Assembly (NCBI GenBank): GCA_965197825.1
Contig: CBDANW010000002.1
Location: 124,001-188,000, forward strand
DNA length: 64,000 bases
Reading direction: 5' to 3'
Source: CBDANW01 sp965197825
Lineage (GTDB): Bacteria; Acidobacteriota; Vicinamibacteria; Marinacidobacterales; DATDRI01
Position numbers and translations under genes: made by a program. The notes beneath the pieces are model-generated. The model did not search any database. It saw nothing but the letters and a program-made list of their open reading frames with translations, and had not been told where the DNA came from. Within the stretch, counting starts at the first letter, position 1. The number at the start of each line of letters is the position of its first letter. Below, in pieces: positions 53,866 to 62,494 of the stretch.

Positions 53866-54672
53866 TCACCGCCTCGCTTCGGAATGCTTCTTTTCCCCGC
53901 GAGACGTGCTCGTGACGGCGTCCGAAGAGGGTAGCTTGGCGGTCCTGCCTTTACCCTCTTCCTTTTTGCTCACGAACCGGCGAGACTGCTTTCGAAGTAG
54001 CATTGCACTTGCACCCATAAGCGTCGTAAATAGCACGACAATTGCTGGCAGCAAGGGCGTGATTGATTCAGTGGTGCTAGAGTCGCGTTCATCGAATAAT
54101 ACGAGAACCATAGTCATCAACGCAGTTGTAACGCCTAGCATTAGGCTCATCGTCGTGACCATTCGTGATCTATATTCTGCCAAATCTGACCTTGGTCCTT
54201 GTCCTGCTCCGGTAACATCTGCATCCCCTTGGCTAGGCTCATGTGATACGTGGATGAGGGCATCTAGCTGATTGTAGTATTCTTGTTTCGTCTTGGCAGA
54301 GATAAAACTCGAATCCATTATTTCCTTTGTAAGTTCCTCGCCTATTTGGGCAGGGGCGTGCAAATCATTTCTTTTAACGGCGTATTTCCGGGCGGTGGCA
54401 CTGATAAGAGATTCTACGACTCGCCGTTCAGGAACGCTTCTCTCAGGAATGCCTAGCCGAAGAGCATAAACTATTTCTAGATTGGCCGACTGAAGTTTTT
54501 GCATGTACTCCCCACGGTCCCTACGGGAGAGAACTTTTCGGGAGACGAAAGTGACTAACAGCCCGCTAAGGGTGCCGCCCCCTATACCAACTATCCATGG
54601 ATTGTTGAGCCAGTCCAGCAAGGTTTTACCTTCATCGACCTGAGACGATTGGAACGCCTCATAGCCTATCAT
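53866..54672 (-). CDS. Membrane protein of unknown function
   Basis: 268 residues, not recognised. Topology: one N-terminal membrane segment (WIVGIGGGTLSGLLVTFVSR, about 25-44), a soluble helical middle (QKLQSANLEIVYALRLGIPE, then KTKQEYYNQLDALIHVSHEP) and a C-terminal helical pair (MSLMLGVTTALMTMVLVLF and TPLLPAIVVLFTTLMGASAM), ending in a basic tail with KKEEGKGR. The layout is a sensor-like soluble part between membrane segments. It leads a short run of overlapping small frames. A TIR25 end lies 70 bp upstream, leaving little room for a promoter. Confidence 0.65.
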   Translation of the reverse strand: MIGYEAFQSSQVDEGKTLLDWLNNPWIVGIGGGTLSGLLVTFVSRKVLSRRDRGEYMQKLQSANLEIVYALRLGIPERSVPERRVVESLISATARKYAVKRNDLHAPAQIGEELTKEIMDSSFISAKTKQEYYNQLDALIHVSHEPSQGDADVTGAGQGPRSDLAEYRSRMVTTMSLMLGVTTALMTMVLVLFDERDSSTTESITPLLPAIVVLFTTLMGASAMLLRKQSRRFVSKKEEGKGRTAKLPSSDAVTSTSRGEKKHSEARR

Positions 54673-54742
54673 TCATTTTCCTTGGCGAAGGATCGGATCT
54701 CGGCGGTGCTTTCGCCATTAAGTGTTGGTGATTTGTACGCAT

Positions 54743-54830
54743 CCCGTCCTGTGCCAAAACTCGGCCCCTTTGAAATAGATCATAAATCAGCAGCTTTGTG
54801 TTTGGGTTTGCGACTGGGCCAAAAAGACTT
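54743..54830. mobile_element. TIR25 solitary end, type A
   Basis: TIR 54743-54767 then a diverged type A interior (CATAAATCAGCAGCTTTGTG). 54705-54740 before it is a scrap of type B interior. 54831-54899 has no recognised feature. Confidence 0.7.
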
Positions 54831-54899
54831 GGTGTTGCTCGACTGTTTTCACTTTGCCGACCGCAACCTTTAGAGTTCTGTTCGTCTTCATCGTCCTTC

Positions 54900-55194
54900 G
54901 GGTCAAGTCTTAACCCTAATCGCAAATAAACGTCACCGTGTCTGAGGTCTTTGGCCCCGTGAATAGCACCTTTTCCAGGTTCTGCATACACCGTGCAGAA
55001 TCACCTATAGTGGCGGCGAGCGGGTGCCCCAGCACGAGCTTCTCGCCTGCGCCCAGTGCGGCTGTTTCGCGTTTTCGTGCTTCGAAGATTTTGCGATTAG
55101 GGTTAATTTTCCTGTCAAATCTCCGTACGGTTCCCCGCGCTCGGTTAAGCTGCTGATTCCTCCGACGTGCCTTGCGGGAGAAGCTCGTTGCGAA
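54900..55194. mobile_element. IS256 end remnant split by a TTAA-inserted element
   Basis: GGTCAAGTCTTAA (54901-54913) and TTAATTTTCCTGTCAAATCT onward (55103-55194) together make the outer 110 bp of an IS256 right end, up to GAGAAGCTCGTTGCGA. The body of that IS256 is gone. Confidence 0.88.
54914..55102. mobile_element. 189-bp element with 13-bp TIRs and TTAA duplication
   Basis: Inserted into the IS256 end. The left end CCCTAATCGCAAA and the right end TTTGCGATTAGGG are exact inverses. TTAA is duplicated on both sides (54910-54913, 55103-55106), shown by comparison with the intact IS256 end. TTAA duplication with CCC-starting ends is the pattern of piggyBac/IS1380-type elements. It has no coding capacity. 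Confidence 0.88.
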
Positions 55195-55455
55195 AGTGGA
55201 CGGCGCAACAAATGGTCCATGCTTTTCCATGGGATACGGCGCCGAATTACTGAGATACAACGTGGTACTAACCGTGGGGTCAGGTCAACTGGTCGGCCGT
55301 GCTTCGGCCACCCACCCAACTTCTACCGGTTGGCAAGGGGTTTCACTGATATGTGGGATGGTTTCCTCCTTGGCAAGCGATACCTCATCCACGACCGGGA
55401 CCCGCTATTCACCAAGGCGGTACGTGGGCTGTTGAGAGATTCAGGCGTGAAGCAG
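55195..55455 (+). pseudogene. rve-core transposase, central fragment
   Basis: Reads RLARGFTDMWDGFLLGKRYL, IHDRDPLFTKAVRGLLRDSG, the segment around the second Asp of the rve triad. The upstream part is frameshifted. It may belong to the same IS481-like element as 45829, but the pieces do not overlap. Confidence 0.65.
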
Positions 55456-56113
55456 CCCTGGCCTCGATTCTGGGCCTTTCGGGTGGCCTCTCTTCCGCCG
55501 CCGGACGGCCCTGTCAGCGTCCGTTCTCCCCTTTAGCGCAAACGTGGCACTCGAAAATCGCGATTAGAGACGAATACCGAAAATGAGGCTCATTCAGCCC
55601 TTCTAGCGCGTCTCTGGTGACACCTGATCCGACAAAACCGCGCCAACGGCGCGGAAGATCTCACCCGTCTCTGCAGTGCCACAATTGGCCAGACTGGGTG
55701 GCGGATGGGACAGTTTGGAGCTATCCGGTCTCGGCTGGAAACCGAGAATAACAGGGAATTAACAGGGAATTTAGGCCGTTTTGAGGCTGATCGGGCCGTA
55801 TTTTAAGGTGGTAACCCTCTATATTTCTAATGGTTAGATGGCAATTCCCTGTTCCGAAAAAACAGGGAATTTGAGATGACCGAACAGGGAATTTGAAATA
55901 GGCAAACAGGGAATTGCTCTGGAGGAACAGGGAATTAAAGTCAGCGAACAGGGAAATGTCACGGTCAGCACATGAGGGGTTCCATTCGACCGCACGGATG
56001 GCTTTCCGCCCCGCCGGTCAAAAGAGTCCCATCTCCGACCTCGGAGCAAGAATGTCCGGGTCGTCGTTCCGAACGCTGTTTACTCTGGTGCTAACGGCAC
56101 GCTTCTCTAAGGG
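55456..56113. repeat. Long repeat, copy D, with AACAGGGAATT cluster
   Basis: Parallels 6690-7345. The motif cluster is at 55749-55960, with one more unit than copies A and B and a conserved hairpin near 55850. The SRAP part (56000-56113, continuing at 57513-57555) is interrupted by IS256. Confidence 0.72.
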
Positions 56114-57512
56114 GGTCAAGTCTTAATTTTCCTGTCAAATCTCCGTACGGTTCCCCGCGCTCGGTTAAGCTGCTGATTCCTCCGACGTGCCTTGCGGGAG
56201 AAGCTCGTTGCGAAGCTCCTCGACTTTCCTAGCGGCGAAGACATCCATCCTCACGCCGCGCCATTTGTTTGCGACGGCCAAGAGCACAGCGAACGAGAGT
56301 TTCATCGCGGCCTCCTCGGTGAAGAAGTGAGGAATGACCTTTGTGCGACGTTTGTGCTCTCCGAACGTGCGCTCAAGTAGATTCGACGTGCGAAGCCTTT
56401 TGTGATGCGCCGCAGGAAGGCGTAGCGCCTGAAGACACGCTTCGAGGGTCTCTTCCATGCACTTCATCGCGCTCGGGAATCGTTGACGGTACCGAGCGAT
56501 CACCTCCCGACCCTTCTTCAGCCCTTGCTCGTAGCTGTTCGCATGGAACGACTCAAGGATGGCCGCCTTGAGTTCGTCGCGCACTTCCTTCGGAGCCTTG
56601 CCCAGGATGTTCTCGAGGCGGTGCTTCTGGCAACGTTGCTTGAGGCTTCGAGGGAAGACCTCTGCGATCGCTTTGAGCACTCCAGGATTCCCGTCCGTCA
56701 CGATGAGCAACGGCTCCCTCATTCCTCGGGCCACTATCTCCTGCAAGAACCCCTTCCAGTTCTCGTAGGATTCTCGGTTGCCGACACCGATATGAAGAAG
56801 AACTCGCGTCCCATCAGCGCGATAGCCGGTCGCAACGAGGATGGGCTCTTTTCTCTCCGCTCCTTGGTGGTAGCGCAGGTACGTGCCGTCGAGCTCGAGA
56901 TACAACAGCTTCTCGTTCGAGAGATCCCGTTTTCGAAACGCCTCGAAATCCTCCGACAGACACCGTGTGACCCGGCTCACCACCGACTTCGAGACACCCG
57001 TGCCGCTCAGCACGTCCGCGAACGTCGCCTCAATGTCACGCGTCGACATCCCGTGGACGTACATCCGCGCGATCAGTTCATCGAGTTTCTCGGTCCGGCT
57101 CACGTAGGCGTCGAGAATCTTTGACTGAAACACCTTCTCTGTTTCTCGTACCCGCGGCACTTGCACCGTCACCGCTCCCTCGCCCGTGAGGACCCGATGC
57201 GACTCATACCCGTTGCGTCGTCCCTTCTCCTTCGTCGTTGCCGGAGCGTTCTCATAGTAGTTTCGACCCAACGCCTCCGTCACCTCGCGCTCCAACGCAT
57301 ATTGAAGCATCATCTGAGCTCCCGACCGGACGATCTCCGAGAGATTCATCTCCCCAAATACCAGTTGTTCCTCGAACTGCTTGAGCAATCGCTGACTCGG
57401 TAGTACCTTTCCCATGATGTATGGTTCTCCTTTTCTGTCCCCATGACGGGGACGGGTTTGAGCTTGGGGACCATACATCGTTTTTCTTTGACAGGAATCT
57501 TAAGACATCACC
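56114..57512 (-). mobile_element. IS256-family element, copy 5 (complete, 1399 bp)
   Basis: Flanked by the 9-bp duplication CTCTAAGGG (56105-56113 and 57513-57521). Inserted into the SRAP remnant of long repeat copy D. Confidence 0.95.
56165..57415 (-). CDS. IS256-family transposase, copy 5
   Basis: 416 residues, the same as copies 1 and 2 as far as I can read. Catalytic residues and ribosome site are intact. Confidence 0.94.
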   Translation of the reverse strand: MGKVLPSQRLLKQFEEQLVFGEMNLSEIVRSGAQMMLQYALEREVTEALGRNYYENAPATTKEKGRRNGYESHRVLTGEGAVTVQVPRVRETEKVFQSKILDAYVSRTEKLDELIARMYVHGMSTRDIEATFADVLSGTGVSKSVVSRVTRCLSEDFEAFRKRDLSNEKLLYLELDGTYLRYHQGAERKEPILVATGYRADGTRVLLHIGVGNRESYENWKGFLQEIVARGMREPLLIVTDGNPGVLKAIAEVFPRSLKQRCQKHRLENILGKAPKEVRDELKAAILESFHANSYEQGLKKGREVIARYRQRFPSAMKCMEETLEACLQALRLPAAHHKRLRTSNLLERTFGEHKRRTKVIPHFFTEEAAMKLSFAVLLAVANKWRGVRMDVFAARKVEELRNELLPQGTSEESAA

Positions 57513-57747
57513 CTCTAAGGGCCGGCCACCATAGGGTTCACGCACCAAGTCTGTCTGCCCGTCAATATTCGATCTTCTTGTCTACGGATCACCACCTCCT
57601 TGCCGTCAGAAGACGGGTCTAGGTATTCCTGTTCACGGAGGCACACAACCCGGTCTCTTCCGAGATCGTGCCACTGCACGCAGCCGCTTAACAACACTTG
57701 ATGGCGGAAGCACCCTGGCGGTTGACCCCGCCGTGTCCAAGTCCCTC
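57513..57747. repeat. Mosaic repeat segment
   Basis: 57513-57555 continues the SRAP remnant. 57545-57600 matches the TCTGCCCGTCAAT repeat of 1555 and 35010. 57690-57720 holds a type B scrap (CAACACTTGATGG, GGAAGCACC). The minus frame with REQEYLDPSSDGKE is not assignable. No supported gene. Confidence 0.5.
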
Positions 57748-58518
57748 TTACGAAGAGCCGCCCTTGACCGGATTCAAGAACTCCTGCATCAGCTCGATCG
57801 GAAGTGGGAATACGAGCGTCGAGTTCTTTTCGGTTGCGATCTCGGTAAGAGTCTGTAGATAGCGTAGCTGGATCCCCATCGGGTGTTGCCCGACGACCTT
57901 CGCCGCCGCCGCCAACTTATCAGAGGCTTCGAACTCACCATCGGCGTGGATGATCTTGGCTCGCTTCTCCCGTTCCGCCTCCGCCTGCTTGGCCAGCGCA
58001 CGCGTCATTTCGGCCGGTAGGTCGACGTGCTTGACCTCGACGGAGGTGACTTTGATGCCCCACGGGTCGGTGTGTTTGTCCAGGAGATCCTGGAGCTGCA
58101 TGTTGAGCCGCTCACGTTCGGATAGAAGATCATCGAGCTCCACTTGACCGAGGACGCTGCGGAGCGTCGTTTGCGCAAGCTGAGAAGTCGCATGGAGAAA
58201 GTTCTCCACCTCGACCACCGCCTTGATCGGATGAACGACACGGAAGAAAACCACCGCGTTTACCTTCACCGAAACGTTGTCGCGAGTGATCACATCCTGG
58301 GGCGGCACGTCGAGAGCCACCAGTCGGAGACTCATCTTCACCATGCGATCGATCGGGCTGAAGACGAAGATGAGTCCCGGCCCCTTGGGATAGGGCAGGA
58401 GCTTCCCGAAGCGAAAGATGACTCCTCGCTCGTACTCGTTGAGAACCTTGATCCAATTGAGGAAAAAGATTGCGAGAAGAATAAGACCAATAAACCCACC
58501 CAACGGTAGCCCAAACAT
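57748..58518 (-). CDS. SPFH/stomatin-family membrane protein
   Basis: 256 residues. N-terminal membrane hairpin or anchor (LGGFIGLILLAIFFLNWIKV), then the SPFH domain: VLNEYERGVIFRFGKLLPYP, KMSLRLVALDVPPQDVITRD, VVEVENFLHATSQLAQTTLR and VKHVDLPAEMTRALAKQAEA, which starts a coiled coil ending near HADGEFEASDKL. This is the slipin/p-stomatin group that scaffolds membrane microdomains, usually paired with NfeD. A truncated NfeD-like piece lies immediately upstream on the same strand, its stop 3 bp before this ATG. Confidence 0.93.
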   Translation of the reverse strand: MFGLPLGGFIGLILLAIFFLNWIKVLNEYERGVIFRFGKLLPYPKGPGLIFVFSPIDRMVKMSLRLVALDVPPQDVITRDNVSVKVNAVVFFRVVHPIKAVVEVENFLHATSQLAQTTLRSVLGQVELDDLLSERERLNMQLQDLLDKHTDPWGIKVTSVEVKHVDLPAEMTRALAKQAEAEREKRAKIIHADGEFEASDKLAAAAKVVGQHPMGIQLRYLQTLTEIATEKNSTLVFPLPIELMQEFLNPVKGGSS

Positions 58519-58521
58519 CGC

Positions 58522-58659
58522 TCACTCCTTTTCTGATTCCGTCGAGTCCCCCGAAAAGGGCTTCACTCGGAGGACGAGCCCATTCATTCCAGTCACCTTG
58601 ACGCGTTCACCGAGGTCCATCCCTGCTCCTGTCTCCGCACCCCCCACGAGTGGTACCAC
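58522..58659 (-). pseudogene. NfeD-like C-terminal OB-fold fragment
   Basis: Reads MDLGERVKVTGMNGLVLRVK, PFSGDSTESEKE then TGA, the OB-fold end of NfeD proteins that work with SPFH partners. A stop lies just upstream in frame and the membrane and protease parts are missing. A 46-residue product from GTG 58659 is conceivable. Confidence 0.6.
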
Positions 58660-58842
58660 CTTCTAAGTATGGAGTCGCACAAGGACTATTACCCCAGGGA
58701 GCTAGCTCGGGCCCGTCTGATGATCGCTACCACACTGGCTAGTGACTTACAAATTTCTCAGCCTCTTGGGTCGAACGACTCCAACCCTACTCCTCACCCG
58801 TAACGGGCTGCGGCTGGATCCAGAGATGGAGCGCGGCTATAC
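58660..58842. other. Intergenic, nothing recognised
   Basis: No supported gene or repeat. Confidence 0.4.
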
Positions 58843-59026
58843 CCCGTCCTGTGCCAAAACTTGATCCACTGGTAACGTTACAAGCGACCAGTTGACGCGG
58901 CGTGGACGGTGGGGCCTGCAACAACCATTGAGCAGAGCTACCCTCCTTGGTCCGGTCGCAAACACAGACTCTAAATTGCTGATTTATAGTCTATTCCAAA
59001 AGGGCTGAGTTTTGGCACAGGACGGG
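58843..59026. mobile_element. TIR25 short element, 184 bp
   Basis: The left TIR has only its outer 19 bases conserved (58843-58861). The right TIR is 59002-59026 with inverted type A sequence. The right edge joins IS256 sequence at GGAAGGGG. Confidence 0.72.
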
Positions 59027-59668
59027 AAGGGGTTCTTGCAGGAGATGGTGGCCCGAGGAATGAGGGAGCCGTTGCTCATCGTGACGGACGGGAATCCTGG
59101 AGTGCTCAAAGCGATCGCAGAGGTCTTCCCTCGAAGCCTCAAGCAACGTTGCCAGAAGCACCGCCTCGAGAACATCCTGGGCAAGGCTCCGAAGGAAGTG
59201 CGCGACGAACTCAAGGCGGCCATCCTTGAGTCGTTCCATGCGAACAGCTACGAGCAAGGGCTGAAGAAGGGTCGGGAGGTGATCGCTCGGTACCGTCAAC
59301 GATTCCCGAGCGCGATGAAGTGCATGGAAGAGACCTTCGAAGCGTGTCTTCAGGCGCTACGCCTTCCTGCGGCGCATCACAAAAGGCTTCGCACGTCGAA
59401 TCTACTTGAGCGCACGTTCGGAGAGCACAAACGTCGCACAAAGGTCATTCCTCACTTCTTCACCGAGGAGGCCGCGATGAAACTCTCGTTCGCTGTGCTC
59501 TTGGCCGTCGCAAACAAATGGCGCGGCGTGAGGATGGATGTCTTCGCCGCTAGGAAAGTCGAGGAGCTTCGCAACGAGCTTCTCCCGCAAGGCACGTCGG
59601 AGGAATCAGCAGCTTAACCGAGCGCGGGGAACCGTACGGAGATTTGACAGGGAAATTAAGACTTGACC
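59027..59668 (+). pseudogene. IS256, 3' half only
   Basis: Starts inside the transposase gene at KGFLQEMVARG and runs through the normal end (GACTTGACC at 59668). Lacks the first catalytic Asp. QEM and EETFEAC variants show it belongs to the same sublineage as copy 3. Confidence 0.9.
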
Positions 59669-59682
59669 AAACTCATGACGGA

Positions 59683-59847
59683 ATGTCGTTTGAAGCAGCC
59701 AGTGAACTTCATCGGCTCAGAAACGACAATCGCCAGTTAAAGCGCAGCTATCGATACACCCAAATCGGATTGTGGATCGCGGCTCTCAGCTTGCTTGCGA
59801 ATTTCGTGATGGCAATTCTCAAGGCACTCGGACTCTTCCCTAAATGA
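59683..59847 (+). CDS. Small coiled-coil/membrane protein
   Basis: 54 residues from ATG 59683: a charged helix (SELHRLRNDNRQLKRSYRYT) and one membrane segment (IGLWIAALSLLANFVMAILK). Function unknown. Its start is 15 bp from an IS256 end, so its promoter or upstream part may be lost. The 3' end overlaps the beta-barrel gene by 8 bp on the opposite strand. Confidence 0.6.
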   Translation: MSFEAASELHRLRNDNRQLKRSYRYTQIGLWIAALSLLANFVMAILKALGLFPK

Positions 59848-60691
59848 GGTACTTGAAGCCGAGCACCATAGACCAGGGATTGATGCCACTGATTTCAGTG
59901 TCGCTCGGAATAGGAAGCGGATGCACCTCGTAAGGACTCGTGTCCTCAAGGTCATCGACCCAGATATAGGACGCCTTCACGCCGATTAGGAGCTTGTCGC
60001 CCAAACGATAGTCGACACCGACAAAGATCTGCTTGGAAAGCCCGCTGTCGGACAGATCGACGTCCTGCAGGCTGTTGTACTCCGCCGCGGGACGACCCTC
60101 GCACGGCTGATTGATGCAGGAATATTCGCTGCTGAAGTACAGCCCGGACAACTCCATGAAGGACAGCCCCAGCCCAACACCCAGATAAGGCATGATCCGG
60201 TTTTCCGCGAACGAGAAGTCGTGATAGGCGTTCAGGGACAGCGTGCGCACGGCCAGAGCATCGACTCTGGCTGTGCTGGTCGACGTATAGTTGCTGTCTT
60301 CGTTGGGTAGGATCGGAGACCCATCGAGCAAGGTAATGCCGGTGAATTCTTGCTCGACGTTGTTCGATCGCTGGGAGGCCGACACCTCCAAGCGCACTTC
60401 GCCGAAATCTCGACCGAAGGCAACTTCAAAGACAGTACCGAGATCGGAGGGCAGGTCGTAAAACCACCGATAGCCCTCGGGCGTGCCGCTGCAAAGGTCG
60501 TTCGGATAACAGATGTTGTCCCGGTTATGGCCGGCCTGCTTCATGACGGGATTCGAGTTCGTACCGCCGCTTGCGCTCAAGTACCATCCGTAGGACCCCG
60601 GCTCTTGACCCGCGCTCCGTTCCGCTCCGCCGAGTACGGCGCAAATCGCAAGGGTGGCTCCGAAGGTCTGCTGCTGTTTGGACAAATGCAC
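59840..60691 (-). CDS. Outer-membrane beta-barrel protein
   Basis: 283 residues. Signal peptide about 1-28 (FGATLAICAVLGGAERSAG/QE). Alternating strands such as GTVFEVAFGRDFGEVRLEVS, RIMPYLGVGLGLSFMELSGL and LSKQIFVGVDYRLGDKLLIG are typical of small OmpW/OmpA-like barrels, and the C-terminus MVLGFKYLI fits an assembly signal. Two cysteine pairs (NICYPNDLC, YSCINQPC) are likely in extracellular loops. Specific function unknown. Confidence 0.82.
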   Translation of the reverse strand: MHLSKQQQTFGATLAICAVLGGAERSAGQEPGSYGWYLSASGGTNSNPVMKQAGHNRDNICYPNDLCSGTPEGYRWFYDLPSDLGTVFEVAFGRDFGEVRLEVSASQRSNNVEQEFTGITLLDGSPILPNEDSNYTSTSTARVDALAVRTLSLNAYHDFSFAENRIMPYLGVGLGLSFMELSGLYFSSEYSCINQPCEGRPAAEYNSLQDVDLSDSGLSKQIFVGVDYRLGDKLLIGVKASYIWVDDLEDTSPYEVHPLPIPSDTEISGINPWSMVLGFKYLI

Positions 60692-60849
60692 TTAAGTCAC
60701 CTCCAGTTGAGTCCGATCACCTTATTTGAGGCAACCAAGTCCCCAAGAATCCCGAGAAACGGGTCTCACACTATGGAGCCGGTGAGGGGAGATATCAATC
60801 GCCCGACGGGGGGCAGGCCCAAGGCATGAGCCACCTCCGGGTGGCAGGT

Positions 60850-61038
60850 TCATGTTGACGAGCGGCGCGGACGCCGAGGAAACGTGTGGGCGGCATCGAG
60901 TATCGACGTGTAGACGATATCACGAAAATCGTGCAGAAGGACGAAGCGCTCCGCAATATGCGTGTAGTGAAGGGCGGTCCCGGAATCCCTGAAGACCTTC
61001 TCGATTGCGGCTTGCCATGTCATCTCTCTGGGGCTCAT
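60850..61038 (-). pseudogene. HARE-HTH winged-helix fragment
   Basis: From ATG 61038: MSPREMTWQAAIEKVFRDSG, TALHYTHIAERF. This matches the start of HARE-HTH/ASXL-type winged-helix domains found at the N-terminus of Mrr-like restriction enzymes. After AERF the similarity ends and the frame stops at 60850. The remainder of the gene is not in the window. Confidence 0.6.
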
Positions 61039-61119
61039 CCGGGTGCTCTTCTTCTCGGCTCGCCGTGCTATAGGTCTGCCCAGGTGCGAACGGGCCACAG
61101 CATGTCGCATTGACCTGAC

Positions 61120-61441
61120 CCCGTCCTGTGCCAAAACTCGGCCCTCTTGAAATAGCCGATAAATCAGCAGCTTAGCGTCTGTGTTTTGCGATGGTGCCAA
61201 GGGCCGTGGCCTTTACAATCGTCTGGCCCGAGGGTGTTATCTTCGGATCCATCATGACGTACCATGTGCAATTCCTACCGTTGGTCAGGCAGCCGTTGTT
61301 CGATCGGGCAGCCCTTGCTGCTCACACAGACCTCATGGGTGCTTCCGCCATTAAGTGTTGGTAAAATGACGCTAAGACTTTACGGTGCATTAAATTACAG
61401 ACATGGTTTTTCAAAAGGGCCGAGTTTTGGCACAGGACGGG
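61120..61441. mobile_element. TIR25 short element, 322 bp, copy 5
   Basis: Both 25-bp TIRs are intact, A + B composition. The right edge joins the long repeat at GGGTGGCGG, which in other copies follows CAGACT. Confidence 0.86.
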
Positions 61442-61690
61442 GTGGCGGATGGTGCAGTTCGGAGCTATCCGGTCTCGGCTAGCAGCCATCAATAACAGGG
61501 AATTAACAGGGAATTTGGGCCATTTTGAGGCTGATCGGACCGTTTTTGACGTGGTAACCATCTGTATCTCAAATGGTTAGATGGCAATTCCCTGTTCCGA
61601 AATAACAGGGCATTTGAGATGACCGAACAGGGAATTTGAAATAGGCGAACAGGGAATCACTCTGGAAGAACAGGGAAATGTCACGAGCAG
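61441..61690. repeat. Long repeat, copy E (partial), with AACAGGGAATT cluster
   Basis: Matches 6941-7190. Motif cluster 61492-61680 with the conserved hairpin near 61590. Confidence 0.75.
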
Positions 61691-61799
61691 CATGTGACGG
61701 GCGTCGAACTCGACGTACTATTTGCACAATACGAGCTTTGCACCTCGGCTTAGCTCACCGGCGTACACTTAAGCTGTTGATTCATGGGCTATTTCAAAA

Positions 61800-61824
61800 G
61801 GGCTGAGTTTTGGCACGGGAGGAG
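61800..61824. mobile_element. TIR25 solitary end
   Basis: GGGCTGAGTTTTGGCACGGG, with AAGCTGTTGATTCATGGGCT before it (type A). From 61825 to 62244 I see no supported gene; it must contain the promoter of the next operon. Confidence 0.65.
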
Positions 61825-62244
61825 GATGCCCCGCATCGGATCGATTTTTTCGGAGCACAACGGTTCCAGGCTCTCTCCTTAACCGGATTGTGTTAGCATG
61901 CACTCGCAGCGTTGCAGAGAGCGACAACGATGGGCACCCACAATTTCGGCTTTCCATCTCGGTCATCTCGCCGGTTATAGTGCGCCGTGGTCCTGCTGAT
62001 CCGAGTCATTCCTGGCGGCGACTGTGCCTCCACGCCTTTCCCATTTATATGCCTTCTCAGACCAAGTACGCGCAGCCGCCGACTGTCTCTCCACCGACGG
62101 CGATCCATTCGCGGTGGCCGCGCCGAGAGCAACCGCCAATTCCCCGCCCAGTGCTACCGACGCCGGGCCCTGCGCTTGAGGAGCGTGGAGGCCACGAAAA
62201 CGCCGGCGTCCCCGGTCACCAAAACACGAACCCGGAGGATCACC

Positions 62245-62439
62245 ATGACAACCCGACAAACGCCTCGGGGCGCCAGTGCGCGCCGAGAGGCCACCGACGT
62301 TTCAGAGAGGACAACCATCTCCGCTAGCGATGTCGGTGTCACACTTAGGATCAGCGACAAGGCTTTGAGAAAACTCGACCAGATTCAAGAGGAAACAATC
62401 AAGGCCGCACAGGAGGACCAGAAGTTCTCTTGGCGATGA
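62245..62439 (+). CDS. Small hypothetical protein upstream of the cysteine protease
   Basis: 64 residues from ATG 62245 with GGAGG six bases upstream. The N-terminal half is polar (MTTRQTPRGASARREATDVS), the C-terminal half a probable helix (LRISDKALRKLDQIQEETIK) ending QKFSWR. No family recognised. It lies 55 bp before the protease gene on the same strand, so co-expression is likely; it could be a substrate, adaptor or immunity-like partner. Confidence 0.65.
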   Translation: MTTRQTPRGASARREATDVSERTTISASDVGVTLRISDKALRKLDQIQEETIKAAQEDQKFSWR

Positions 62440-62494
62440 GCTTCCGGTGCGCCCGCCTCTACCAAGCCATCTCCTCCAACTGTCGGGCCCACAA

